Assembly (NCBI GenBank): GCA_025362415.1 | Contig: JANYGM010000235.1 | Coordinates: 1 to 7,218, forward strand | From: a bacterium | Lineage (GTDB): Bacteria > Bacteroidota > Bacteroidia > Cytophagales > Thermonemataceae | DNA length: 7,218 bases | Direction of reading: 5' to 3' | Shown: one piece after another, positions 1 through 6,088 of the stretch | Layout of the letters: each line of letters starts with the position of its first letter | Position numbering within the stretch: the stretch's first letter is position 1 | The notes under the pieces: model-generated | Told to the model about the DNA's origin: nothing | The model's database searches: none | What the model saw: the letters and a program-made list of their open reading frames with translations, nothing else | Program-made: the position numbers and the translations under genes

Positions 1-1
1 G

Positions 2-709
2 AGAAAACTTTATCAAGATGCCATTGTGCATTATAAAGAAAAGAAAAAAGCAACTGCGGATAATGCTTTCCCTATCTTAAAACAGCGTTTTGAAGAAATT
101 GGTAATGATTATCAGTTTATTCAGTTTCCGTTTACAGATGGCAAAAAACAGCTTTATGTGGTGGCAGACATCAAAAAAACAGTTGATACGGAAGGAATGG
201 AACTTTTGACTTCTATGGAGAAAAATGTAACACTTGCTATCATTGACCAAGAATGGAAAGAACATTTGCACGAAATGGACGAGCTAAAACAATCTGTTCA
301 AATGGCAGTTCACGAGCAAAAAGACCCACTTTTGGTATATAAATTTGAGGCTTTTAAAATGTTCAAAAACTTTGTTAGGCGTGTTGATGGAGATATTTCT
401 AGCTTTTTGATGCGTGCAGAAATTGCAGGAGAAGACCCTAACCAAATGCGAGCAATGGAAGAAGAATATCAAAGACAAGAACAACAAAAAATTATCTTGC
501 AAAAAGAAAATTTTGATGAAGAGGAAGAGCCAGAATACAACGACCCAACACCTGTGCAGGTTACTTCTCCGCTAAAATCTTTGAAAATAGCTGACCGCAA
601 TCAAAAAGTATCTGTACGTTATGCAGATGGCACAGTTTTGAAAGATGTCAAATACAAAAAAATAGAAGAAGATTTGTTGAATAACCGTTGTGTTTTGATA
701 CAAAGCTAA
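2..709 (+). CDS. secA: Preprotein translocase ATPase SecA, C-terminal part (5' end outside window)
   Basis: SecA is the cytoplasmic ATPase that pushes unfolded preproteins through the SecYEG channel. Only the last 235 residues are here; the frame is open to the left edge, so the GTG at 26 is an internal valine. The helical scaffold signature is clear at about 239-364: IDQEWKEHLHEMDELKQSV followed by a QKDP-LLVYKFEAFKMF stretch. The upstream part (YKEKKKATADNAF) matches the helical wing region of Bacteroidota SecA. An acidic linker (FDEEEEPEY) follows. The tail, RVSV-type 'KVSVRYADGTVLKDVKYKK' then 'EEDLLNNRCVLIQS', is the form I associate with Bacteroidota SecA. It lacks the CPCGSGKKYK zinc-binding motif of proteobacterial and other SecA tails. 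The nucleotide-binding domains lie outside the window. The gene ends naturally with TAA and is followed by a terminator, so it is the last gene of its transcript. Confidence 0.95.
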   Translation, partial: RKLYQDAIVHYKEKKKATADNAFPILKQRFEEIGNDYQFIQFPFTDGKKQLYVVADIKKTVDTEGMELLTSMEKNVTLAIIDQEWKEHLHEMDELKQSVQMAVHEQKDPLLVYKFEAFKMFKNFVRRVDGDISSFLMRAEIAGEDPNQMRAMEEEYQRQEQQKIILQKENFDEEEEPEYNDPTPVQVTSPLKSLKIADRNQKVSVRYADGTVLKDVKYKKIEEDLLNNRCVLIQS

Positions 710-725
710 TTTTATTGAAAATAAG

Positions 726-764
726 AAAATCCTTCTTTATTTGAACATAGAGAAGGATTTTTTT
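726..764 (+). terminator. Intrinsic terminator of secA
   Basis: The arms 726-736 (AAAATCCTTCT) and 751-761 (AGAAGGATTTT) are perfectly complementary. The stem extends inward through a G-U pair and three A-U pairs to a 6-base loop (741-746). The 3' arm runs into a T tract ending at 764. It starts 16 bases after the secA stop codon, so secA transcription should end before the next gene. Confidence 0.9.
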
Positions 765-777
765 GTGAAAAAATGTG

Positions 778-785
778 TATATTTG
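778..785 (+). promoter_or_regulatory. Candidate Bacteroidota -7 promoter element for the 255-residue gene
   Basis: TATATTTG matches the Bacteroidota housekeeping sigma -7 consensus TAnnTTTG exactly. It lies 24 bases before the ATG at 810 and just after the secA terminator, where a promoter would be needed. The only upstream TTTG (762-765) is closer than the usual -33 spacing, so the upstream half is weak. The leader is an A-rich run with no Shine-Dalgarno site, which is normal in this phylum. Confidence 0.45.
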
Positions 786-809
786 TGAAAATAAAAAATA
801 AAAAATAAA

Positions 810-1577
810 ATGGAAAAAATTTTAAAAAAAGCATTTGTGATGTTTAGTGATTGGGTAACTAATGCAAAAATAGTTTACCCCAATCTAAATTATGATATTA
901 CGAATCCAAATATTTTAGAAAAAGATTTAGAAGAGTCCCTAAACAGTGCTATTCAAGCATTAAAGCAAGAAGAGAAAAAGAAAAAAAGAAAGCAGGCAGG
1001 ATTTGATTTTGGTTATATTTGTGGCTTTTTAGCAGGTAATCTAAATTCTCATTGGTATAGTGAATACATTAGAAAGCAAAGAAACGATTATAAAATGTAT
1101 GCCGCAATAGTTGCACTTGATAGTTTTTTGAAGTTTGATGACTTATTAAAAATAAAATTAACGGATTTATACAAAGAACATTATCAAAATGGCGTAAACC
1201 TTGATAATATCAATACTGATATTATTTTACAAATGCCTACTAAGCTAGATTTTTTAGAGCCAGAACAACCTAAAAATGCCATTCTTGCTACTTTGGAAAA
1301 TATTAGAATACAAATGATAAAAAAAGTTTTTGAAGAAAAAATACCCGACTTTTTAATTGATACCAGCCAATACTTCTCAAAGGAAGACATTGACAAAATT
1401 ATCAATCAGGAGCAAAAAATATTTATATTTGCTTTTATGATAATTTATACTACAAATGGGAAGGATTTCGGAACACAAAAACCGTTTAACTACATTTGTG
1501 TTCCCCATGTGGAACATGGGAACAACGTACAAAGATATTTTCTGAAATACTTCCCATTCACAATGGCATTTTTGTAA
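810..1577 (+). CDS. Uncharacterised 255-residue soluble protein
   Basis: I do not recognise the family. The ATG at 810 follows an A-rich leader typical of Bacteroidota starts, and no better upstream start is visible. There is no signal peptide or clear membrane segment. The protein appears mostly alpha-helical: a charged helix near residues 36-62 (LEESLNSAIQALKQEEKKKKRKQ) carries a dense lysine patch, followed by a hydrophobic, aromatic stretch (FDFGYICGFLAGNL). Residues 110-175 are helical and acidic to neutral. The last 30 residues differ in character: they are aromatic (NYICVPHVEHGNNVQRYFLKY), and their DNA contains a palindrome (1500-1523). The stop codon sits in the loop of another hairpin (1561-1587). 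This tail may derive from an inserted repeat and may not be original sequence. The gene seems to be monocistronic between two terminator-like structures and converges with the minus-strand cluster. Base composition resembles its neighbours. Confidence 0.8.
   Translation: MEKILKKAFVMFSDWVTNAKIVYPNLNYDITNPNILEKDLEESLNSAIQALKQEEKKKKRKQAGFDFGYICGFLAGNLNSHWYSEYIRKQRNDYKMYAAIVALDSFLKFDDLLKIKLTDLYKEHYQNGVNLDNINTDIILQMPTKLDFLEPEQPKNAILATLENIRIQMIKKVFEEKIPDFLIDTSQYFSKEDIDKIINQEQKIFIFAFMIIYTTNGKDFGTQKPFNYICVPHVEHGNNVQRYFLKYFPFTMAFL
1500..1523. repeat. Small palindrome inside the 3' end of the 255-residue gene
   Basis: GTTCCCCATGT (1500-1510) is complementary to ACATGGGAAC (1514-1523) apart from one extra C, with a 3-base loop (GGA). 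It is in frame and encodes VPHVEHGNN. Its compact form suggests a dispersed palindrome or an mRNA hairpin. Confidence 0.5.
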
Positions 1578-1587
1578 AATGCTATTG
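1561..1587. repeat. Hairpin spanning the stop codon of the 255-residue gene
   Basis: CAATGGCATTTT (1561-1572) and AAAATGCTATTG (1576-1587) pair over 12 positions with one G-U wobble and a 3-base loop. The TAA stop (1575-1577) lies at the loop/stem junction. It precedes a second, stronger hairpin at 1596-1632. Confidence 0.6.
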
Positions 1588-1595
1588 TATAGATA

Positions 1596-1644
1596 AGACC
1601 TATTTGGAAGGTCATACTTTCCAAGTAGGTCTATTAGAGTTTTT
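1596..1644 (+). terminator. Terminator-like hairpin after the 255-residue gene
   Basis: AGACCTATTTGGAAG (1596-1610) pairs with the segment 1617-1632 (TTCCAAGTAGGTCT core). The stem is about 16 bp including two G-U wobbles, with a 5-base loop. A short T run follows at 1640-1644, 8 bases past the stem, which is farther than in a perfect intrinsic terminator. It is the best candidate end for the plus-strand transcript. Confidence 0.6.
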
Positions 1645-1680
1645 ATAGATTGATAATGAATAAGTTATGGTATAAATATC

Positions 1681-1764
1681 TTAAAACCACCCCTAACCCC
1701 TCCTTGAAAAGGAGGGGAACAAAACTCCCCTCCTTTCTAAGGAGGGGCTGGGGGTGGTTTAAAA
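1681..1764. repeat. GC-rich four-armed palindromic repeat in the convergent spacer
   Basis: Outer arms AACCACCCC (1685-1693) and GGGGTGGTT (1751-1759) pair. Between them are two inner hairpins, each CCCCTCCTT / AAGGAGGGG with a 3-base loop (1697-1717 and 1727-1747). The left and right halves are also inverted copies of each other, with a few mismatches. I recall this sequence type as a common dispersed intergenic repeat in Bacteroidota genomes. It is far more GC-rich than its surroundings. It lies between convergent genes, where it could act as a bidirectional transcription barrier or simply be a tolerated repeat insertion. Confidence 0.8.
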
Positions 1765-1858
1765 TATCTATTTATTGCTAAATGCTTGATAATCAAATTA
1801 TAAAAACTCTAATACAAAAATCCCAAAACCATTTTCGTATGTGTATATCTAATCAAAC

Positions 1859-4105
1859 CTAAAAATTAACTTTCATAAAGCCACCAAAACAATAACCTAC
1901 TTTGCCATTATAGGAGATTTTGTACCAATAACCGCTTTTATCTTCTATTTTCTGATAAACATTTGTCTTTGCTAATACCTGCATCATTTCCCATCTTGGC
2001 ACAAAATCCGTCTGCTCACTTCTAACTGTTGGTTCACTTCTTATTGTACAACCAGATTCTGTAACTGCTTGTGCATAACCAGAAGGCACTTCTCTATCTT
2101 GCTTGTCGTTGTTTTCATTATTGCCATTGTAATCAGGGGCATTTTGACTGCTATTTCCATTTGCATCTGCATATCTCAAATTCTCTACACTAAGTTCTTT
2201 GTATGAACATATTTTAGTGTTTTGGTCAATGCCTACTTCTATTTTTGTATTACAAAGTTGATACTTATTCAACGACCTGCGCAAACATCTAAAAGATGTC
2301 CAAAACGTATAATAATTGATGCCGTTTTCTTCTCTTAATAATGTTAAATTGCTTGTAATGGTGCTTTGCTGATTTACAAACTCTGTATTACTTGAAAAAA
2401 CTGCATTTACGCCCTTTGGAGTAGTATTTTTTACCGTAATAAATTGAATGACACTTGGGCTAAAATAATTTTCGGCACGCATTGTACCATTTTCTACTTC
2501 TTTAAAGTAGTTTTGGAGTGTTGTTTGTATGCTACTTGTGCTAGAATTATTTACAGCTGCTTTTTTCTCTGCATCTGTAAAACCTCCAAATACATAACCT
2601 GTTGTATTGGCATATTGCACCTTATACCAATAACTTTCAATACCTTCAAAAGTATCTTTTTGGCTGGTTTTTTCTATTACTTTGAGCCTTGTTCCTGTTG
2701 GAATAATATTGATTTCCTCTAAATCAAGAGAAGGCGTTTTGCGTAATTTGATAGCTTTTTCAGCAGTTACGGTGATGTAAATGTCAGAAGTTTCATTGGT
2801 ATTATCTGCACTTGCATTGCTAACTTCTGTATCTTTTTGCATCTTTAAATATACCCCTTCTCCAATTAAGGCAACAGCTCCAATTGATAATAAAATAGCT
2901 ACAATCAAAACTGTTTTTCTTGGAATAGGAATTATTGGCTCTTTTTCTGGTATAAAATCATTTCCTTTGTTTCTAACAACACTGGTAGCTACTATTATGG
3001 CGTAAAAAGAGGTTGCCATTAAGATAGCAATATTTGCTGGTCTTAATCCTGTAAAATAAATTTGATAAAAATAAGCCTGATAGCAAATTATAAAAAAAGT
3101 ATAACCTAAAAGCAAAGCAATAAAAAATGTACTTCTTTTTACATTTTTATTTACATTTCTATTTGTATTTTTTGACAATAATACAAGAATGATACTACTA
3201 AAAACTACTAAACTAATGTATATTACACTAGTTCGCCAAAATTGACCCGTATTTTCAAAAGTAGCAAATGCAGCCACTACCATAGTTAGTGCTATCACAA
3301 ATTTAAGTTTAAACAGTATATCATCTATTTCTAGTGCTTTTTCTAATTTGGATTTTACAACTGTATTGGCAGGTCTAATATTAGATGATATATTATTGTT
3401 GTTATTATCATACTCAACCGTAACAGATTTTACGTTACCACCCTCATAAACAACGGTGTTAGATTTTATATTACTATTGATATTCCTTTTATTAGAAACA
3501 GTAGTTGCTTTTCTTTGACATAACGCCAATATAAAATAAATCAAAGCAAAGAAAAAAATTGCAATAGTAGCTGGAGTACTGCCTTTATGTGAATTTGCAT
3601 CTATAAGTGTGTAAGCACTCATACTCAAAATGGGAAGCATACAAAATCTAGCTACTTTTTTAGCATTATTTGTGTTATAAGACCAAGACATTCCAGTAAT
3701 AGTACACCCAATTATAGCAAATGCAATAGCTACTCCAGATGACCCTCTGCGTCCATTTCCTTGAATTTGGAAAACACTATGTTGAAGTCCATTTTCTTCT
3801 ATGTACCAAGGTAAAAAAACTAAACACATTAATATCACTATCCCTAAAATAATTTGCAATCCAAATAGGTTGTTACCAGTGTCTAATTTTCCCTGATATT
3901 GTGTATTATTAGGTGTAATGTTAGAAATATTAGGAATATTTGGTATAACAGGTACAGTATTATTGGGTGAAGCGACAACTTTTGCAGGTAAATTTACTTT
4001 TATTTTTTGCTGACATTCTGGGCAAGCAATAAAAATACTTTCACTTTGATACTTGTTTTCATCAACACTAATACCTGTAGAACACTTAGGACATTGAAGT
4101 TTCAT
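1859..4105 (-). CDS. Polytopic membrane protein: N-terminal zinc ribbon, nine TM segments, periplasmic SH3b / NTF2-like / SH3b region
   Basis: This 748-residue protein opens with a zinc ribbon: C5-x2-C8 and C28-x2-C31, in the style of the MJ0042/zinc-ribbon family (MKLQCPKCSTGISVDE). A low-complexity N/P/I linker (42-75) follows. Hydrophobic segments lie near 81-99, 124-141, 153-170, 178-196, 266-284, 292-310, 326-347, 356-377 and 397-419. The loops at 142-152, 197-265, 311-325 and 378-396 are rich in K/R, so the N-terminus should be cytoplasmic and the C-terminus periplasmic. Segments 1-4 and 5-8 look like a duplicated four-helix unit. The periplasmic part has SH3b-1 at 442-509 (AIKLRKTPSLDL, YWYKVQYANTTGYVFGGF), a possible NTF2-like domain at about 525-646, an N/D-rich linker, and SH3b-2 at 676-748 (CTIRSEPTV, GYWYKISYNGKVGYCFGGF). 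Bacterial SH3b domains commonly bind peptidoglycan or cell-wall peptides. Residues 441-648 are closely similar to the protein encoded at 6089-6883. The ATG start gives a complete zinc ribbon. A sensory or envelope-linked role is inference. Confidence 0.88.
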   Translation of the reverse strand: MKLQCPKCSTGISVDENKYQSESIFIACPECQQKIKVNLPAKVVASPNNTVPVIPNIPNISNITPNNTQYQGKLDTGNNLFGLQIILGIVILMCLVFLPWYIEENGLQHSVFQIQGNGRRGSSGVAIAFAIIGCTITGMSWSYNTNNAKKVARFCMLPILSMSAYTLIDANSHKGSTPATIAIFFFALIYFILALCQRKATTVSNKRNINSNIKSNTVVYEGGNVKSVTVEYDNNNNNISSNIRPANTVVKSKLEKALEIDDILFKLKFVIALTMVVAAFATFENTGQFWRTSVIYISLVVFSSIILVLLSKNTNRNVNKNVKRSTFFIALLLGYTFFIICYQAYFYQIYFTGLRPANIAILMATSFYAIIVATSVVRNKGNDFIPEKEPIIPIPRKTVLIVAILLSIGAVALIGEGVYLKMQKDTEVSNASADNTNETSDIYITVTAEKAIKLRKTPSLDLEEINIIPTGTRLKVIEKTSQKDTFEGIESYWYKVQYANTTGYVFGGFTDAEKKAAVNNSSTSSIQTTLQNYFKEVENGTMRAENYFSPSVIQFITVKNTTPKGVNAVFSSNTEFVNQQSTITSNLTLLREENGINYYTFWTSFRCLRRSLNKYQLCNTKIEVGIDQNTKICSYKELSVENLRYADANGNSSQNAPDYNGNNENNDKQDREVPSGYAQAVTESGCTIRSEPTVRSEQTDFVPRWEMMQVLAKTNVYQKIEDKSGYWYKISYNGKVGYCFGGFMKVNF

Positions 4106-4220
4106 ATTTTCAACTTGGAATTATATTTTAAATTATTTATTTTGAGATTAACAAAAGATGCACTGGATAAGTAGATTTTTGGCTATCAAAGTCTATTTTA
4201 ATTCCTTGGTTGAGATTTAT

Positions 4221-4409
4221 AGTTAGATAACGACATTGATAAATTGTATTCAGCCCCAGCAGGGCGGTATATTTATAGAAAAATAATTGTATTTTGTATT
4301 TCGCTCCAGCGGAGCGAGATATTTATGACACTATGGTTATTTTTATAGCCCTTTGATTCATCAAGGATTATGAAAAAATATAACAAATTAACAATGTCGT
4401 TATCTAACT
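4221..4409. mobile_element. 189-bp MITE-like element with 18-bp perfect terminal inverted repeats
   Basis: AGTTAGATAACGACATTG (4221-4238) is repeated as its exact reverse complement at 4392-4409. Pairing continues inward to 4247/4383 with only two mismatches, giving about 27-bp ends. The interior is non-coding and holds two REP-like hairpins. I see no convincing target-site duplication (left flank GATTTAT, right flank GATGTTA). The form suits a non-autonomous transposon remnant, but the same structure could be an RNA-level long hairpin. Confidence 0.6.
4249..4329. repeat. Tandem pair of REP-like hairpin repeats
   Basis: Two related units lie about 50 bases apart. The first has GCCCC-AGCA-GGGC (4253-4265) followed by GGTATATTTATAGAAAA. 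The second has TCGCTCC-AGC-GGAGCGA (4301-4317), a perfect 7-bp stem, followed by GATATTTATGACA. The shared design, a GC-rich stem with a CAGC loop plus an ATATTTAT tail, is one I recall as a widespread dispersed repeat in Bacteroidota genomes. Confidence 0.7.
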
Positions 4410-4588
4410 GATGTTACGCAAGAAATAATTTTGTGAAATGTATTTGTTGTAGAGATGTTGCTTGCAACGTCTGAACACCTAATAATACAGTAGCAAGTAA
4501 AAGCATAATTATTAAATTGGAATAAATACAATATTCTACGCTAAGACGTTGCAAGCAACGTCTCTACGAATATCTGCGTAACATCAGT
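4407..4588. mobile_element. 182-bp nested palindromic element with 14-bp perfect terminal inverted repeats
   Basis: ACTGATGTTACGCA (4407-4420) has its exact reverse complement at 4575-4588. Inside, two 24-bp arms (4449-4472 and 4544-4567) are inverted copies with one mismatch. Each arm is itself nearly palindromic (AGACGTTGC-AA-GCAACGTCT). The spacer of about 70 bases between them is AT-rich and non-coding. The first three bases overlap the last three of the neighbouring element. The GTAGAGACGTTGC core is one I remember as a dispersed repeat in Bacteroidota and cyanobacteria. It begins right after the minus-strand gene that stops at 4592, so it may also serve as that gene's 3' end structure. 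Confidence 0.65.
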
Positions 4589-4591
4589 ATA

Positions 4592-5224
4592 TTACTCAAA
4601 AAAGCCTTTTATAAAATTAACGCCCTCATTATCTTCACTTAATAATGTATCATAACCACCATTAAAATCAGTATCCATTGCGACAGCATCAAAGCTTCCG
4701 TTAAAATCAGTATCCATTGCAACAGCATCAACATAACCATCTCCGTTGGTATCCATTGCAATAGCATCAACATAACCATCTCCATTAGTATCCATTGCAA
4801 TAGCATCAACATAACCATCTCCGTTAGTATCCATTGCAATAGCATCAACATAACCATCTCCATTCGTGTCCATTGCAATAGCATCAACATTAACATAACC
4901 GTTGTTGTTATAACCATTATGATTATGTCCGAAATTCATAGAAACTGACGAATTACCTTGCTGATATGGATTATTATCAATAGCAACAACTTCAATATAA
5001 TTATCAGTATTTTTATTAGGAAACAAGTCCCCAACCAGCAAATTATATTCCGAATGTTGGATAACATTCAATTTTACTAGAGTTTTGAGTTGTTGTATTT
5101 GTTCGTCAAAATCAATCATAAATTCATTTATTAGAATATTTTTCTGATAAGTGAAGTCAGTATCAATGATTTTATGCTGGTCTAATTGTTTTTTTAGCTC
5201 AATCAGCTTTCTTAAAGATTCCAT
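4592..5224 (-). CDS. SHOCT-like protein with tandem 13-residue DxNxDG (calcium-binding-like) repeats
   Basis: This 210-residue protein has two parts. Residues 1-33 (LRKLIELKKQLDQHKIID, then FTYQKNILINEF) follow the SHOCT short helical hairpin pattern. A second, weaker copy may lie at 43-68 (IQQLKTLVKLNVIQHSEYNL). Residues 113-190 are six head-to-tail 13-residue units: four near-identical VDAIAMDTNGDGY, then two divergent DAVAMDTDFNG units. The DxNGDGxxD spacing resembles the calcium loops of dockerin, EF-hand or type 3 thrombospondin repeats, but the usual acidic residue at loop position 12 is alanine, so binding is uncertain. A related stretch (VVAIDNNPY, 79-87) may be a decayed unit. No signal peptide is visible, which is odd for this repeat type and leaves the location open. 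The ATG lies 30 bases after the lipoprotein stop, consistent with co-transcription. The stop is 4 bases from a palindromic element. Confidence 0.85.
   Translation of the reverse strand: MESLRKLIELKKQLDQHKIIDTDFTYQKNILINEFMIDFDEQIQQLKTLVKLNVIQHSEYNLLVGDLFPNKNTDNYIEVVAIDNNPYQQGNSSVSMNFGHNHNGYNNNGYVNVDAIAMDTNGDGYVDAIAMDTNGDGYVDAIAMDTNGDGYVDAIAMDTNGDGYVDAVAMDTDFNGSFDAVAMDTDFNGGYDTLLSEDNEGVNFIKGFFE
4672..4905 (-). repeat. Tandem array of six 39-bp units in the coding sequence
   Basis: Unit boundaries fall at 4672, 4711, 4750, 4789, 4828 and 4867, exactly 39 bases apart. The units from 4711 to 4866 are nearly identical, differing mainly at third positions. The unit at 4672 encodes the divergent DTDFNG form, and the outermost one (4867-4905) decays into an N/G/Y-rich stretch. 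A further degenerate piece lies at about 4637-4671. The near identity in DNA implies recent expansion and a chance of copy-number variation between strains. Confidence 0.9.
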
Positions 5225-5254
5225 AAAATTACTTTTTTTGATGTTTGTGATACC

Positions 5255-6040
5255 TTAATGTTGCACATGGCTATATATCTGATTTTTACCATTTGGAGTT
5301 GTGATAATAATACCTATATCAGCTATTTTCATTCTATAACGCTGATTATCACCTGCTCCCTTAGGAAATCTAAGGATAGATTCATTAGGTTTATTCCCTT
5401 TTGTAACAATCATTTGAATTCTGTTTGGGCGTGCAGAAGTTCTATAAACAACACTACCATCAGAAATCTCCAAATACTCTGTTACATTATTGCCATAGTA
5501 ATTATGAGACTTATATGTTTGTAAACCTGTTATTTCTATTTGTGGTCCAGCTGTCATTTCAGGCATTTGTTGAGGTTGTGTTACTTGCAAATCTTCAGTT
5601 TGAGAAGTTCCTGTTTGAGGAGTATATACTTGTGGGGGCGCATCTGTATTGGGAATACCAACCATCAAGTTTCCACCTGATTTTCTTATTCCATAACGCT
5701 GTCCATCACCCGTACCCTTAGGAAATTCAATAAAACTTTCAAAATAACCATCTTTATCCCCAGCCGTAACAATCATTTTAATTTGATTTGGGCGTGTAGA
5801 AGTGCTGTAAAAAACACTACCATCAGTTTTAATTTCCAAATATTCAGTTACATTATTTTTGTAATAATTGTGAGATTGATATTTAGCACTTGCTGTTTGT
5901 TGCGCTTGTGACTCTTGCGGAGTTTGGATTTGTTCTGTTTTAGGCGTTTCTTTTGTGTTTTCTTTGCGTTGTTCCTTACAAGCACCTAACATTACCAATA
6001 ATACTAGCAATAAAAAAGAATAATATTTGTTTTGTTTCAT
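5255..6040 (-). CDS. Lipoprotein with a duplicated ~80-residue domain
   Basis: This 261-residue protein starts with a lipoprotein signal: MKQNK, a hydrophobic core, then lipobox LGAC with the lipidated cysteine at residue 21. The lipobox supports the ATG at 6040. Charged residues follow the cysteine (CKEQRKEN), which could allow surface export as with Bacteroidota lipoprotein export signals, though the match is loose. Two homologous domains lie at 54-140 and 176-257. Both contain SHNYY, NNVTEYLEI, DGSV, a RPN motif, FPKG-GD-QRY and a final segment ending in VYT/IYS. They are joined by a Q/T/P-rich linker. The strand-rich pattern suggests two small beta domains; I do not recognise the family. 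The gene lies 48 bases after the SH3b gene and 30 bases before the SHOCT-like gene, so the three probably form one operon. An envelope role beside SH3b proteins is inference. Confidence 0.88.
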   Translation of the reverse strand: MKQNKYYSFLLLVLLVMLGACKEQRKENTKETPKTEQIQTPQESQAQQTASAKYQSHNYYKNNVTEYLEIKTDGSVFYSTSTRPNQIKMIVTAGDKDGYFESFIEFPKGTGDGQRYGIRKSGGNLMVGIPNTDAPPQVYTPQTGTSQTEDLQVTQPQQMPEMTAGPQIEITGLQTYKSHNYYGNNVTEYLEISDGSVVYRTSARPNRIQMIVTKGNKPNESILRFPKGAGDNQRYRMKIADIGIIITTPNGKNQIYSHVQH

Positions 6041-6088
6041 TTTATTTTATCTAGTTGTTATGTTTGAAATTTGAAACTTAAAACTGGG

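Larger units (their letters stand above)
4106..4591. other. Gene-free spacer filled mainly by two palindromic elements
   Basis: No coding sequence was found in this 486-base gap. Positions 4106-4220 are plain AT-rich DNA upstream of the 748-residue gene. I found no exact TAnnTTTG element there on the minus strand, so how that gene is transcribed is unclear. Positions 4221-4588 are two abutting inverted-repeat elements, listed separately. The second ends 4 bases before the stop codon of the preceding minus-strand gene. Confidence 0.8.

Noticed and set aside
26..28. GTG start for a complete 227-residue gene
   Set aside because: The frame is open to the window edge and the upstream codons continue SecA sequence (RKLYQDAI), so the gene begins outside the window.
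2444..3005. Plus-strand hydrophobic open frames
   Set aside because: They are antisense to the well-supported 748-residue gene, whose domains and topology are coherent.
4407..4588. Ordinary intrinsic terminator of the SHOCT-like gene
   Set aside because: The inverted arms are too far apart and lack a U tract after the stem on the minus strand. A role in ending transcription is possible but not the simplest explanation for the terminal repeats.
4672..4905. CRISPR array
   Set aside because: The units are contiguous 39-bp copies with no unique spacers and keep a single reading frame encoding a protein repeat.
4639..4917. Open frame of 92 residues rich in M, L and Q repeats on the minus strand
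   Set aside because: It is the shifted frame of the 39-bp tandem array in the SHOCT-like gene. The array length is a multiple of three, so all frames stay open across it.
5258..5721. Two plus-strand open frames (88 and 98 residues)
   Set aside because: They lie antisense to the lipoprotein gene and repeat because its domain is duplicated. No leader or family resemblance supports them.
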